From assembly GCA_013298895.1 (NCBI GenBank), contig JAAFJM010000007.1:1-64000 (forward strand): DNA of 64,000 nt. Direction: 5' to 3'. Positions 1 to 7,702 of the stretch are shown here, piece after piece. The position numbers and the translations under genes are program-made. The notes under the pieces were generated by a model. That model saw nothing but the letters and a program-made list of their open reading frames with translations. It ran no database searches and was not told the DNA's origin. Each line of letters starts with the position of its first letter. The stretch's first letter is position 1. This stretch comes from Bacteroidota bacterium (GTDB lineage: Bacteria; Bacteroidota; Bacteroidia; UKL13-3).

Positions 1-3
1 TTA

Positions 4-630
4 TTATTTATAAATCCACATGAGAACAGGTTTAGCACTTGATTTTAACAATGGATCAATTATTTTGAAACTGTTATCGGAAATAGTTGGACATCCCCAA
101 CCTTCTGGAGTTCCATCAGGATAAACCTCTTCGTCTGAAATAACCTCCCACGAATGAAATACAATAAACCGCTTAAACGCATTGCTGTTGGTAGGCTCCA
201 AACCATGTAAAACATATTTTACATGTACTCCCCAATCACTATATGCACGTTCCCCAATTTTATATTTTCCTAATGAAGAGCAGTGGCTTCCATCGGTATT
301 ACTAAATTTAGGATTTTCCTTCGAAAAATCATTATTCCATGGATTATCACCACAGCCATGCCCAACCAAAAAACTATTGACGATGGTATCTTTTTTAAAA
401 TCCCAAACCAAAAACCTTTTCAAACCAGAATGTAAACTCATGTCAATTAAAATACAAAACTCAGTATTGAAATGCTGAGTTTTACAAAACTTAAACGCTA
501 GTTTTGCTTTGGTTTTAGTTTGAATTAGGTTTATAGTTGGGTTTTCAATTACCGAATTTTTTGTTACGGGGTTATTACATCCAATTAAAGATGCCGAAAA
601 CACAAATAGGATGGTGTACAGAAGTCTCAT
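4..630 (-). CDS. L,D-transpeptidase-family lipoprotein (YkuD_2-like)
   Basis: This is a 208-residue predicted lipoprotein. A hydrophobic leader ends in a lipobox (SLIGC, Cys18), so the protein is probably anchored in an envelope membrane. The C-terminal half carries the pattern of the murein L,D-transpeptidase catalytic family: a GHG segment near residue 90, LHGLEPTNSNA near 141-151, and WGCPTIS with the likely catalytic Cys180. Family members cross-link or remodel peptidoglycan through a cysteine acyl-enzyme; the exact substrate here is not known. The domain is compact and nothing is obviously missing. It is transcribed towards the window edge, and the R-M locus on the same strand is separated from it by about 330 bp of non-coding, repeat-bearing DNA. 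Confidence 0.8.
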   Translation of the reverse strand: MRLLYTILFVFSASLIGCNNPVTKNSVIENPTINLIQTKTKAKLAFKFCKTQHFNTEFCILIDMSLHSGLKRFLVWDFKKDTIVNSFLVGHGCGDNPWNNDFSKENPKFSNTDGSHCSSLGKYKIGERAYSDWGVHVKYVLHGLEPTNSNAFKRFIVFHSWEVISDEEVYPDGTPEGWGCPTISDNSFKIIDPLLKSSAKPVLMWIYK

Positions 631-796
631 TAAATAATATCAGTTTTTTAAAAAAGCATTTACCATCTGAACGAAAATTGGCACATAAAAGTATAAAAAA
701 TGATAGCATCCTATTTATAAACACCACAAGCTATGTTTTGAGTAGCTTGTCGGTGTATGATTTAAAGTTATATAAAAATACCAACCTCATGCAAAA

Positions 797-863
797 GCTC
801 CATCGGAGCGAAACTATGGTAACAAAACAAATAAACCCCACCAACTCAAAGCCCCATAGGGGC
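797..863. repeat. Pair of short hairpin repeats in the 631-962 intergenic gap
   Basis: Two small perfect hairpins lie 41 bp apart. The first is GCTCC-atc-GGAGC (797-809) and the second is GCCCC-ata-GGGGC (851-863). Each has a 5-bp stem and a 3-base loop, and each is followed by a 'GA..CT' or 'GAAACT' tract. A related unit with a different but still perfectly paired stem lies at 28469-28481. The rest of the 631-962 gap shows no gene; a weak forward reading frame through it resembles no protein family I recognise. Confidence 0.6.
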
Positions 864-962
864 GATACTTTTTCTTGTTGGTGATGCTTTACTAAACACC
901 ATATGGGCAAAAAGCCAAAGGATTATTGAAATGCTTACCAGCAAGATTCTAGCAAGTTTATT

Positions 963-1979
963 TTATTGTTTCAAAAATTCGTATTCGTAAATTTTAGGAG
1001 TAATTTTTTGAGCCAATACATTTAGTTTTTGGCGTAAGTTGCCAATTAGTTCTGTATATGTTTCGTCTGTGCTTTTTGAGTTCATTCTGCCTTTATCGTT
1101 GCGGCCTTGAAAATACTCTCTAATATCGTACAAGCTAGCATTTACGTTAATATCTTTTTGCGAGTGGTAGTAACGCCAAAGTTCTCTACCTGCATCAAAA
1201 ACATCGGTTGCTTCTTCCGAAAATTGTAAAGCTTGATTGGTGCTGTAACTTGCTAGTTTGGCTTTATTTTCTTGGTTAAATAAACCATCATCTTGTTTTT
1301 CTGATTTTATTTTTCCTTTTATAAAATCAGTCAAAAAGTTACTTTCAAACTTTTCTTTTGCATTTACTTCACTTTCTGTAAAAGGTATCAAATGGTTTGT
1401 GTCTAAATTGCTTTGAATATTATTACTGAAAATAGTAAATGTTAAGCAATCGCTTTGAAATTCAGTATCTGTTTTCCAACCATCATTAGGATATAAAAAT
1501 TGGTCACGGTCATTTAACCAAGTTTCTTGTATAGTATGACGAACAGTATTATAAATACACATTTCTATGATATTTTTTTTTGTAATAATTGTAAATAATT
1601 TTTTCTTAAAATCATTTTCCGTTAAAACGTTTGTAATAAAAACACCTCTGTTGTTTTGCATATCTGTTCCTATCATTCTGAGATATGCTATTCTTTCTCC
1701 TTTTTTATCGTAATAGTTTCTCAACCATTCAATAATGTATCTATCGTTTTTATAAGAGTAAATATTTTTGGTTCCAATAAATTCTGCTTTTGCATTAAAA
1801 ACATCAGCACTTATTTTGTCGAAATCTTCTTTTTTTGCTGTGTCATATATAAAAAATCCGATTGGAAATTTTCCAGTTACATTATCAAAAGTGTCTGCTG
1901 GTGTTAAAAAAATTTTTTCGAGCTTCGCTCGAAAATTTTGGCGGAAATCCTTGAAGTTTGAAGATTGCAAATTTTTCAA
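963..1979 (-). CDS. C-terminal half of a split type IIG-like restriction-modification enzyme
   Basis: This 338-residue frame is the continuation of the methyltransferase gene at 2037-3419. The two are in the same frame and are separated only by a TAA codon at 2037-2039 and 19 sense codons (FLIRLYDEIPTSKIANFSK). It begins after methyltransferase motif IV, so it should hold the rest of the methyltransferase fold (GKFPIGFFIYDTAKK near residues 37-51) and the target-recognition region. The first usable start is a TTG at 1979, inside a 40-bp palindrome, and it may not be a real initiation site. Without the upstream half this protein has no nuclease and no cofactor-binding motif. Its expression is uncertain. 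Confidence 0.6.
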   Translation of the reverse strand: MKNLQSSNFKDFRQNFRAKLEKIFLTPADTFDNVTGKFPIGFFIYDTAKKEDFDKISADVFNAKAEFIGTKNIYSYKNDRYIIEWLRNYYDKKGERIAYLRMIGTDMQNNRGVFITNVLTENDFKKKLFTIITKKNIIEMCIYNTVRHTIQETWLNDRDQFLYPNDGWKTDTEFQSDCLTFTIFSNNIQSNLDTNHLIPFTESEVNAKEKFESNFLTDFIKGKIKSEKQDDGLFNQENKAKLASYSTNQALQFSEEATDVFDAGRELWRYYHSQKDINVNASLYDIREYFQGRNDKGRMNSKSTDETYTELIGNLRQKLNVLAQKITPKIYEYEFLKQ

Positions 1980-2000
1980 CTTTGAAAAATTTGCAATCTT
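1961..2000. repeat. 40-bp near-perfect palindrome inside the R-M gene
   Basis: Positions 1961-1979 and 1982-2000 are exact reverse complements (19-bp arms) around a 2-base centre. The palindrome is read in frame as IANFSKLKNLQS on the minus strand and spans the only plausible restart codon for the downstream half of the split enzyme. A second hairpin lies close by at 1915-1935 (9-bp stem, loop TTC). A transcript here would fold strongly. Confidence 0.85.
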
Positions 2001-2036
2001 GCTGGTAGGGATTTCGTCATATAATCTTATCAGAAA

Positions 2037-3419
2037 TTATGCGAAAAGTTCACGAGCAGCTGTACCAATTTTACTTTGATATTTTTCATATACTTTAGTA
2101 GAATTAGAAACACCAGTTCTATTTTCTCCTGTCCCTCTATTTGTTTTAGCATTCGATGCTTCAGCATATGGTGGATTAATAAACACAACCAATTTTTTGC
2201 GTTTCTCAGGGTCGTTTATAATGTCTTGTAACCCTTGTGGTAGTTTTGAAAAATCATCGTTTAAAAAATCAAATTGAAATACATGGCTTTCTAAAAGGTT
2301 AGCACCATGTTCAATGCGTTCGTGCATTACTTTTACATCGGCTTGGTCTAAGGTGCTTGCCCAAATATTGTATTTGTTAGTAAGGCCTACTAATAGGTTT
2401 CCTGTACCCGAGGCACAATCCCAAATATAATATTCGTCTTGCCAGTTTTCGCCCAATACATCGGTTAAGTATTTTTGCGAAAGTTCAACCCACGGCCTAG
2501 GTGTAAAAAATGCACCTTTACGTTCGCGTATATCTTGAGGCACTAGTAAGTCTCTGCGCTCAATTATATAATCTTGAAACTGTTTAATAGGTGGGCGTTT
2601 ATAGCGTTTCCAAAAGTGCTGATAAACTTCTCTGTTTTTTATGTTAATAGTGGCATCAAACATTTGCTTGATGTTTTCCTTGGCTATGGTATAACCTTGG
2701 TTTTGAAACACCACAAACAAGTTGTCCCTAATAGAAGCATCATCGTCTATTTTTTGCGTGTCTTTATCATCTACAAATAAATCGGCCAAATAAAAATCGC
2801 TGTCTAAAATATTGGCTTTTTTTAGGTCGTCCCAATTTACATCTATTATGGGTTTTACAAATTCGAGCCAACGGATATAAATAGGAATAAAATTATTTTT
2901 ATCTATTTTTATTTTGCTTGCTTCGGTGGCTTTGGCTATGTTATTGGCTATAAAAAATTTTAACTCTTTTTCGTCAGTTTGGTAATCGTAAACGGAGCTA
3001 TTTTTATTAAGGGTAGCTTCTATTCTTTCCCTAATGAGTTTAAATTCCTTTGTATCGTGGTTACTTGGGGTTACGTTCCAGTTAAAGTCGTTAAGGTAAA
3101 ATATATCTTGAATGCTGATGTATGGCACAAAAGCAATTTTTTTAAAATCGAAAGCACCTAGAAAAGCAGGAGGTAAAGTTTTATCGAAGGTGCGGGCTTT
3201 GCCAATGGTTAATACTAGCTGCACAAACATAGTAGCCACATCAAAATTACCAGTTTTAGCTTCTGCCCAAAGTAGCGGTGTTCTGCCAAATAAACTATCT
3301 TGTTTTGGCAATACGGTAAAGTCAATATTTCCTAAAATTTCGGTAGTATCGAAGGCTTTAAACCAATCGGCACCCACCTTATTTTTAAGTTCTTCTTCTC
3401 TAATGTTTTTATATTTCAT
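2037..3419 (-). CDS. N-terminal nuclease/methyltransferase half of a split type IIG-like R-M enzyme
   Basis: The 460-residue product has two recognisable parts. Near the N-terminus, D33 followed by E53-A-K55 fits a PD-(D/E)XK nuclease core. From about residue 302 comes a gamma-type N6-adenine methyltransferase: motif X (GAFFTPRPW), motif I (DCASGTGNL, 334-342) and motif IV NPPY (415-418). The frame then ends abruptly at ELFA-TAA (stop codon 2037-2039). The codons after the stop continue in the same frame as sensible protein, so a CAA-to-TAA change would explain the break. As encoded, the protein keeps nuclease and catalytic motifs but lacks the specificity half. It starts 82 bp downstream of the neighbouring nuclease-like gene, on the same strand. 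Confidence 0.8.
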   Translation of the reverse strand: MKYKNIREEELKNKVGADWFKAFDTTEILGNIDFTVLPKQDSLFGRTPLLWAEAKTGNFDVATMFVQLVLTIGKARTFDKTLPPAFLGAFDFKKIAFVPYISIQDIFYLNDFNWNVTPSNHDTKEFKLIRERIEATLNKNSSVYDYQTDEKELKFFIANNIAKATEASKIKIDKNNFIPIYIRWLEFVKPIIDVNWDDLKKANILDSDFYLADLFVDDKDTQKIDDDASIRDNLFVVFQNQGYTIAKENIKQMFDATINIKNREVYQHFWKRYKRPPIKQFQDYIIERRDLLVPQDIRERKGAFFTPRPWVELSQKYLTDVLGENWQDEYYIWDCASGTGNLLVGLTNKYNIWASTLDQADVKVMHERIEHGANLLESHVFQFDFLNDDFSKLPQGLQDIINDPEKRKKLVVFINPPYAEASNAKTNRGTGENRTGVSNSTKVYEKYQSKIGTAARELFA

Positions 3420-3484
3420 TTACTACTTATACTTAAAACTACTTGATGCCGCAATAATACAAATTAAAGCGTATTTTATGAGGT

Positions 3485-3501
3485 GGGGGTGAGGGGGGGG
3501 G
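3485..3501. repeat. Homopolymeric G tract between the two R-M locus genes
   Basis: Five G (3485-3489) and nine G (3493-3501) sit in the 82-bp gap between the two genes, directly after the stop codon at 3502-3504. A run of nine G/C is conspicuous in DNA this AT-rich. Tracts of this sort are prone to slippage. Here a length change would alter spacing upstream of the methyltransferase gene, not a reading frame. Confidence 0.7.
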
Positions 3502-4437
3502 TTATGCTCTCTTTGTGGGCGAATTAGATTTAGTTGGGGCTTTTTTTAGTTCAAATCCTTTAAACTTATCACCCGTCTGTAACCAAGAAATTTTACTTGG
3601 AATTATGTTCAATGTTCCTAATGTACTATTTACTACTTTTAAGTTTGCTGATTTGGGATTTATCAGATTTTGGATTGGTATTAACCACATACCAGCACAT
3701 TTAAAAGACCTATCAAGTGTAACAACTATCAAATAGTCTGCTGATTTGCCTACCAAATTATTTAGGCGTCTTGTTTCGCTAACCCTTCGTCCGCTCTCGT
3801 AAACTCGCCTTGTTTTAATTTCAAATGTCAATCCGTTTTCGTGTCTTGCATCAATTCCTTTCTCGTTTTTGTTTTCACTTTGATTTAGGTTTAGTTTTCT
3901 GCAAGCATAAAACTCTCCAATGTCACCAACAATGCGTCTGCTGCGTATGATTTCTGATTCTTCTAAGCTGTTATAAGCAACAGCAAATTCATTTATTGCT
4001 GTTTTAGCTTTGGTGGGTATTTTAATTTTTGCTCCATCTATTTGCTCAAAAGTTGAAATTGTCGAAGCGGTAATTTTAAGTTCTCCGTTCTTGATTTTTT
4101 TTGATGGAACAATGATAATTTTTAATGGTGTATAGAGTCTGTCAAAATAAACAATTGCTAAAGTGTCAAACAGGTTATGTTCCAAATCTTTTAAGTTATA
4201 ACTAAAATTGTTTTTAGAAATAACCTTTGCTTTTACTTGATAGCGTTCTCCATTTTCAGAAACTCCGTCAACTGCTTGTGTTACTCTATTTGATTTCTTT
4301 AAGTTGAAATGTTTGCAAACGACATACTCTCCAATTTCACCGGTAAAACTGTCCGTAGCAATAACTCCTAGGTCGAATAACTGGTCGCTTTTGTCTGCAA
4401 AATTGTTAAGTAATTTTTCTTGTTCTTTAGTAAACAT
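3502..4437 (-). CDS. Protein with two tandem PD-(D/E)XK-like domains (DUF6998-like)
   Basis: The 311-residue protein contains the same domain twice. Copy 1 has GEIGEYVVCKHFNL (33-46), D57 and Q67-V-K69. Copy 2 has GDIGEFYACRKLNL (171-184), D196 and E206-I-K208. Each copy therefore shows an acidic residue followed by (E/Q)xK, as expected for the restriction-endonuclease-like fold; only the second has the canonical glutamate. The closest family I can suggest is the DUF6998 type seen beside restriction systems. No methyltransferase or DNA-binding domain is evident. The position just upstream of the split R-M gene, on the same strand, suggests a functional link. Nuclease activity is an inference. 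Confidence 0.6.
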   Translation of the reverse strand: MFTKEQEKLLNNFADKSDQLFDLGVIATDSFTGEIGEYVVCKHFNLKKSNRVTQAVDGVSENGERYQVKAKVISKNNFSYNLKDLEHNLFDTLAIVYFDRLYTPLKIIIVPSKKIKNGELKITASTISTFEQIDGAKIKIPTKAKTAINEFAVAYNSLEESEIIRSRRIVGDIGEFYACRKLNLNQSENKNEKGIDARHENGLTFEIKTRRVYESGRRVSETRRLNNLVGKSADYLIVVTLDRSFKCAGMWLIPIQNLINPKSANLKVVNSTLGTLNIIPSKISWLQTGDKFKGFELKKAPTKSNSPTKRA

Positions 4438-4513
4438 ATTTTCTTTTTTGAGTGTCGTACTAAGTTTGATTGTAACTTGTTTATTGAGGAGGTTTTTTTT
4501 GATACTTCCCCAA

Positions 4514-4547
4514 AAAACAAACCATACCTTTTGGCATGGTTTGTTTT
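4514..4547. terminator. Bidirectional terminator-like hairpin without an adjacent 3' end
   Basis: The 12-base arms AAAACAAACCAT (4514-4525) and ATGGTTTGTTTT (4536-4547) pair perfectly, with A-rich and T-rich flanks. It sits upstream of the start at 4437. No gene ends next to it on either strand, so it may be left over from a lost gene. Confidence 0.6.
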
Positions 4548-5359
4548 ACTTTTCTATATTACAAACATATTTATTACACGCATTAAAACAAGTTAATTTT
4601 AATTTTTATTTAAGCATGCTTGTGTGGCTTTAATTGGTGTTTGGTTTTTGTTTGGCTTTTATAGTAAACAGAAAACAAATGGAACGCGAAGTTCGGAATG
4701 TTGAATGCGGAATTTGAATTCGATTGTAAATGAATAAAAGCAAGTTTATCAAAACCCTGAAAGGGTTTAATTTGAATAGCCACGAATGAAATTCGTGGTA
4801 CAATGAAACATGCAACAAAAGCAACTACGAAGTCGTTGAATAACCGATACGGAATGCGGATTTCGGAATGTAGAATGCGGAATATGAATTCAGTTAAATG
4901 AAGGAAAGTTATAGTATCAAAGTGTTGTTTACGCTTCGTCCGAAAGCTATCGAACTTCGCTCAGCGACCGAACAACGGCAGGCAACTGAATACGAAAGCA
5001 ATGATTATCCCTTGTTAAGGAAGATGCCTTCGGCATGACTGGGCAACAATAAGCAATAGGCAAAGGGCAATAGGCAATAGGCAAAGGGCAATAAGCAAAA
5101 AGTAATAAGCCTTCCAACCATTCAGCCATTCAACAATTCAACAATTAATCAGTTAACCAATTAAACAAAGCCTTTGACAAGCTCAGTGACCGTTAATTAA
5201 TTCCATTTTCGTTGACCATCGTCAATGGTCCATCGTCCATGGTCTATTAAGAATCAAACAAAACTCGCAACTCTTCAACCCGTAACTCAAAAACCAACAT
5301 ACTCTTTTTTACTGACCCACATCATACCTCAATTTCAAACTAAACTATACATTTGAACT
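4548..5359. other. Gene-free stretch filled with short word-like repeats
   Basis: No coding sequence is supported here. The sequence is built from reiterated short words: GGAATGCGGAATnTGAATTC (4690-4720 and 4855-4890), GCAATAGGCAAAGGGCAATA (5049-5097), CAACAATTCAACAATTAATC (about 5130-5150), GACAAGCTCAGTGACCG (5174-5190) and CCATCGTCAATGGTCCATCG (5216-5235). Similar words occur in other gaps of this window and inside menD. The last 20 bp before 5360 are the only candidate leader for the export operon. Confidence 0.6.
4752..4798. repeat. Two-hairpin palindromic repeat unit
   Basis: AAACCCT-gaa-AGGGTTT (4752-4768) is followed 11 bp later by CCACGAAT-gaa-ATTCGTGG (4780-4798; loop 4788-4790). 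Both stems are perfect and both loops read GAA. The second hairpin resembles, on the other strand, the CCGTGGAT hairpin at 28495-28514. Confidence 0.65.
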
Positions 5360-6442
5360 ATGAAAAAATGGGTATTTGCAATAGTTATAGTTTCCGTTTT
5401 CACGGCTTGCAAAAAAAAGGTTGAAAAGATTAAACCAATTCAACAAGATATTACAGAATCGGTATATGCATCGGGTACCATTAAGGCCGAAAACCAATAC
5501 CAAGTTTATGCTGCGGTTAATGGCATTATCAACCAAATAATGGTAACCGAAGGTAGTTTGGTACAATTAAATACGCCTTTATTGTCGGTTCAAAACGAAG
5601 CCTCTAAATTAAATTCAGAAAACGCCAAACTTGCCGCAGGCTTTAACGATTTTAGCGCTAATCAAAGCAAGTTAAACGATTTAAAAAACACCATAGATTT
5701 AACCAAGGCTAAGTTTTTAACCGATTCATCGTTATATGTACGTCAGCAAAATTTATGGAAACAGCAAGTAGGCTCTCAAAACGATTTAGACCAACGCGAA
5801 CTAGCTTTTCAAAACTCCAAAACCACTTATTTATCGGCTTTAATTAAGTACCAAGATTTAAAACGTCAGTTACAGTTTACATCGCAACAGGCGCAAAAAA
5901 ACTTAAGCATTGCCCAAAAGCAATTGAACGATTTTGTGGTTAAAAGCGAAATAGAAGGCAAGGTGTATAGCATTTTAAAAGAAAAAGGCGAAATGGTAAA
6001 TAACCAAACACCCATTGCCATTATTGGGTCGGCCAACGATTTTAAATTGGAGTTGCAAATAGACGAATACGATATTGTAAAGGTGCAATTAGGGCAATTG
6101 GTTTTAATATCGTTAGATAGTTACAAAGGCCAAGTGTATGAGGCTACGGTTAGTAAAATTAACCCCATTATGAACGAAAGAACCAAAACTTTTTTAGTAG
6201 AAGCTAAGTTTACCAAAAAGCCTCAAACATTGTATCCAAACCTTACTGCCGAAGCCAATATTGTAATTCAAACTAAAAAAAATGTAATTACCCTGCCTCG
6301 TAATGTGGTAAGCGATGATGGTTTTGTAACCAATGCCAAAGGCGATAAAATAGCAGTAAAAATTGGTTTGAAAGATTATAAAATGGTTGAAATTTTAAGT
6401 GGTGTTTCAGTAGCTGACGAATTAATAGTACCTGCCAAATAA
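5360..6442 (+). CDS. HlyD/MacA-type periplasmic adaptor lipoprotein
   Basis: The 360-residue protein starts with a lipoprotein signal (VSVFTACKKK). It then shows a barrel-sandwich/lipoyl segment (YQVYAAVNGIINQIMVTEGSLV, about residues 48-70), a Q/N/L-rich coiled-coil hairpin (about 85-200), the second lipoyl half (VKSEIEGKVYSILKEKGEMV) and beta-barrel domains to the end. This is the order of a membrane fusion protein that links an inner-membrane exporter to an outer-membrane channel. Its stop codon overlaps the start of the permease gene (TAATG), and an ATPase follows, so it is the adaptor of an ABC-type efflux system. No TolC-like gene is present in the window. The substrate is unknown. Confidence 0.85.
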   Translation: MKKWVFAIVIVSVFTACKKKVEKIKPIQQDITESVYASGTIKAENQYQVYAAVNGIINQIMVTEGSLVQLNTPLLSVQNEASKLNSENAKLAAGFNDFSANQSKLNDLKNTIDLTKAKFLTDSSLYVRQQNLWKQQVGSQNDLDQRELAFQNSKTTYLSALIKYQDLKRQLQFTSQQAQKNLSIAQKQLNDFVVKSEIEGKVYSILKEKGEMVNNQTPIAIIGSANDFKLELQIDEYDIVKVQLGQLVLISLDSYKGQVYEATVSKINPIMNERTKTFLVEAKFTKKPQTLYPNLTAEANIVIQTKKNVITLPRNVVSDDGFVTNAKGDKIAVKIGLKDYKMVEILSGVSVADELIVPAK

Positions 6443-7701
6443 TGAACATCAAATTACTTTTAACCATAGCCAAATCGCTGTTACTAGCGCGGTGGCGACA
6501 AACATTGGTAGCAGCCATTGGAGTTACTTTTAGCATCACCATGTTTATTACTTTGCTTAGTTTTATGAGCGGCCTTAACGATTTATTGGATGGTTTGATT
6601 TTAAACCGAACGGCTCATATCAAATTGTTTAACGAAATAAAAGCCACCAAAGACCAACCTATTGATTTATCGGATAAATTCAAAAGCAGCTATCATTTTA
6701 TACATTCTATAAAACCAAGTAATGCCAGGCAAGAAATTTATAATAATGGCGCCATTTTAAAAGCATTGAACAGTGATAAAAGGGTAAAAGGCATTGCACC
6801 TAAAATAATTGCGCAAGTGTTTTACAATGTGGGTGCTATTGATATTACAGGCGTTATAAATGGCATAGATGTAGAAGCTGAAAACAAGTTATTTTTCTTT
6901 AACGATTATGTAACTGCGGGCAATTATATTGATTTACTGAATGTGCCCAATAGTATTATTTTAGGTAAAGGAGCAGCCGAAAAAATGTTGGCTAATATTG
7001 GCGATGTAATACAAATTACTACTCCTAAAGGCGACAGAATTCAGTTGAAAGTAGTTGGCTTTTTTCAATCGGGGTTGGTTGAGTTAGATAAAGTTCAAAG
7101 TTATTGCTCGTTAACTACCACTCAGAAATTATTAGGCAAGTCGAGTAATTACATTACCGATATTCAAGTTAAATTGAACGACATGACCACTGCACCTGTA
7201 TTGGCTAAAGAATATGCCAATACTTTTGGAATAGATGCCGAAGATATTCAAACCGCTAATTCACAGTTTGAAACCGGAAGTTCAATAAGAACATTGATTT
7301 CGTATGCAGTAGGAATAACACTTTTAATAGTAGCAGGTTTTGGAATTTACAATATTTTAAACATGATGATTTACGAAAAAATGGATTCTATTGCCATTTT
7401 AAAAGCCACAGGTTTTTCGGGTAAAGATGTAAATACCATATTTGTGGTAATAGCTTTAAGCATTGGCTTTTTTGGTGGTTTGGTAGGGCTTTTGTTCGGT
7501 TTTGGACTGTCGTCAGTCATTGATCAAATTCCGTTTAATACAGCTTCATTACCTACCATTAAAACTTATCCCATTAATTACAATCCTAAGTTTTATACCA
7601 TAGGCATTACTTTTTCGTTAATCACCACCTACTTTGCTGGTTTATTTCCTGCGCGCAAAGCCAGTAAAATAGACCCTGTAGTAATAATAAGAGGAAAATA
7701 A
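6442..7701 (+). CDS. MacB/FtsX-family ABC transporter permease
   Basis: The 419-residue protein has one transmembrane segment near the N-terminus (about 20-45), a large periplasmic MacB-PCD-like domain (about 50-275), and three hydrophobic segments at the C-terminus (about 281-310, 327-360, 385-405). It ends in the typical cytoplasmic tail LFPARKASKIDPVVIIRGK. This is the MacB/LolC topology, in which the periplasmic domain works with an adaptor instead of forming a classical channel. It overlaps the adaptor gene by one base and lies one base before the ATPase gene, so the three are certainly co-transcribed and probably translationally coupled. Confidence 0.85.
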   Translation: MNIKLLLTIAKSLLLARWRQTLVAAIGVTFSITMFITLLSFMSGLNDLLDGLILNRTAHIKLFNEIKATKDQPIDLSDKFKSSYHFIHSIKPSNARQEIYNNGAILKALNSDKRVKGIAPKIIAQVFYNVGAIDITGVINGIDVEAENKLFFFNDYVTAGNYIDLLNVPNSIILGKGAAEKMLANIGDVIQITTPKGDRIQLKVVGFFQSGLVELDKVQSYCSLTTTQKLLGKSSNYITDIQVKLNDMTTAPVLAKEYANTFGIDAEDIQTANSQFETGSSIRTLISYAVGITLLIVAGFGIYNILNMMIYEKMDSIAILKATGFSGKDVNTIFVVIALSIGFFGGLVGLLFGFGLSSVIDQIPFNTASLPTIKTYPINYNPKFYTIGITFSLITTYFAGLFPARKASKIDPVVIIRGK

Positions 7702-7702
7702 C

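Noticed and set aside
537-884. A forward reading frame of 115 codons overlapping the L,D-transpeptidase start
   Set aside because: It is antisense to a convincing gene for part of its length, runs through hairpin repeats and resembles no protein family.
2037-2039. Reassignment of TAA as a sense codon to explain the continuous R-M frame
   Set aside because: TAA is the normal stop codon of most other genes in the window, including the ribosomal proteins.
4548-5359. A replication origin or an iteron array
   Set aside because: The words have no constant spacing, no DnaA-box pattern and no replication gene nearby.
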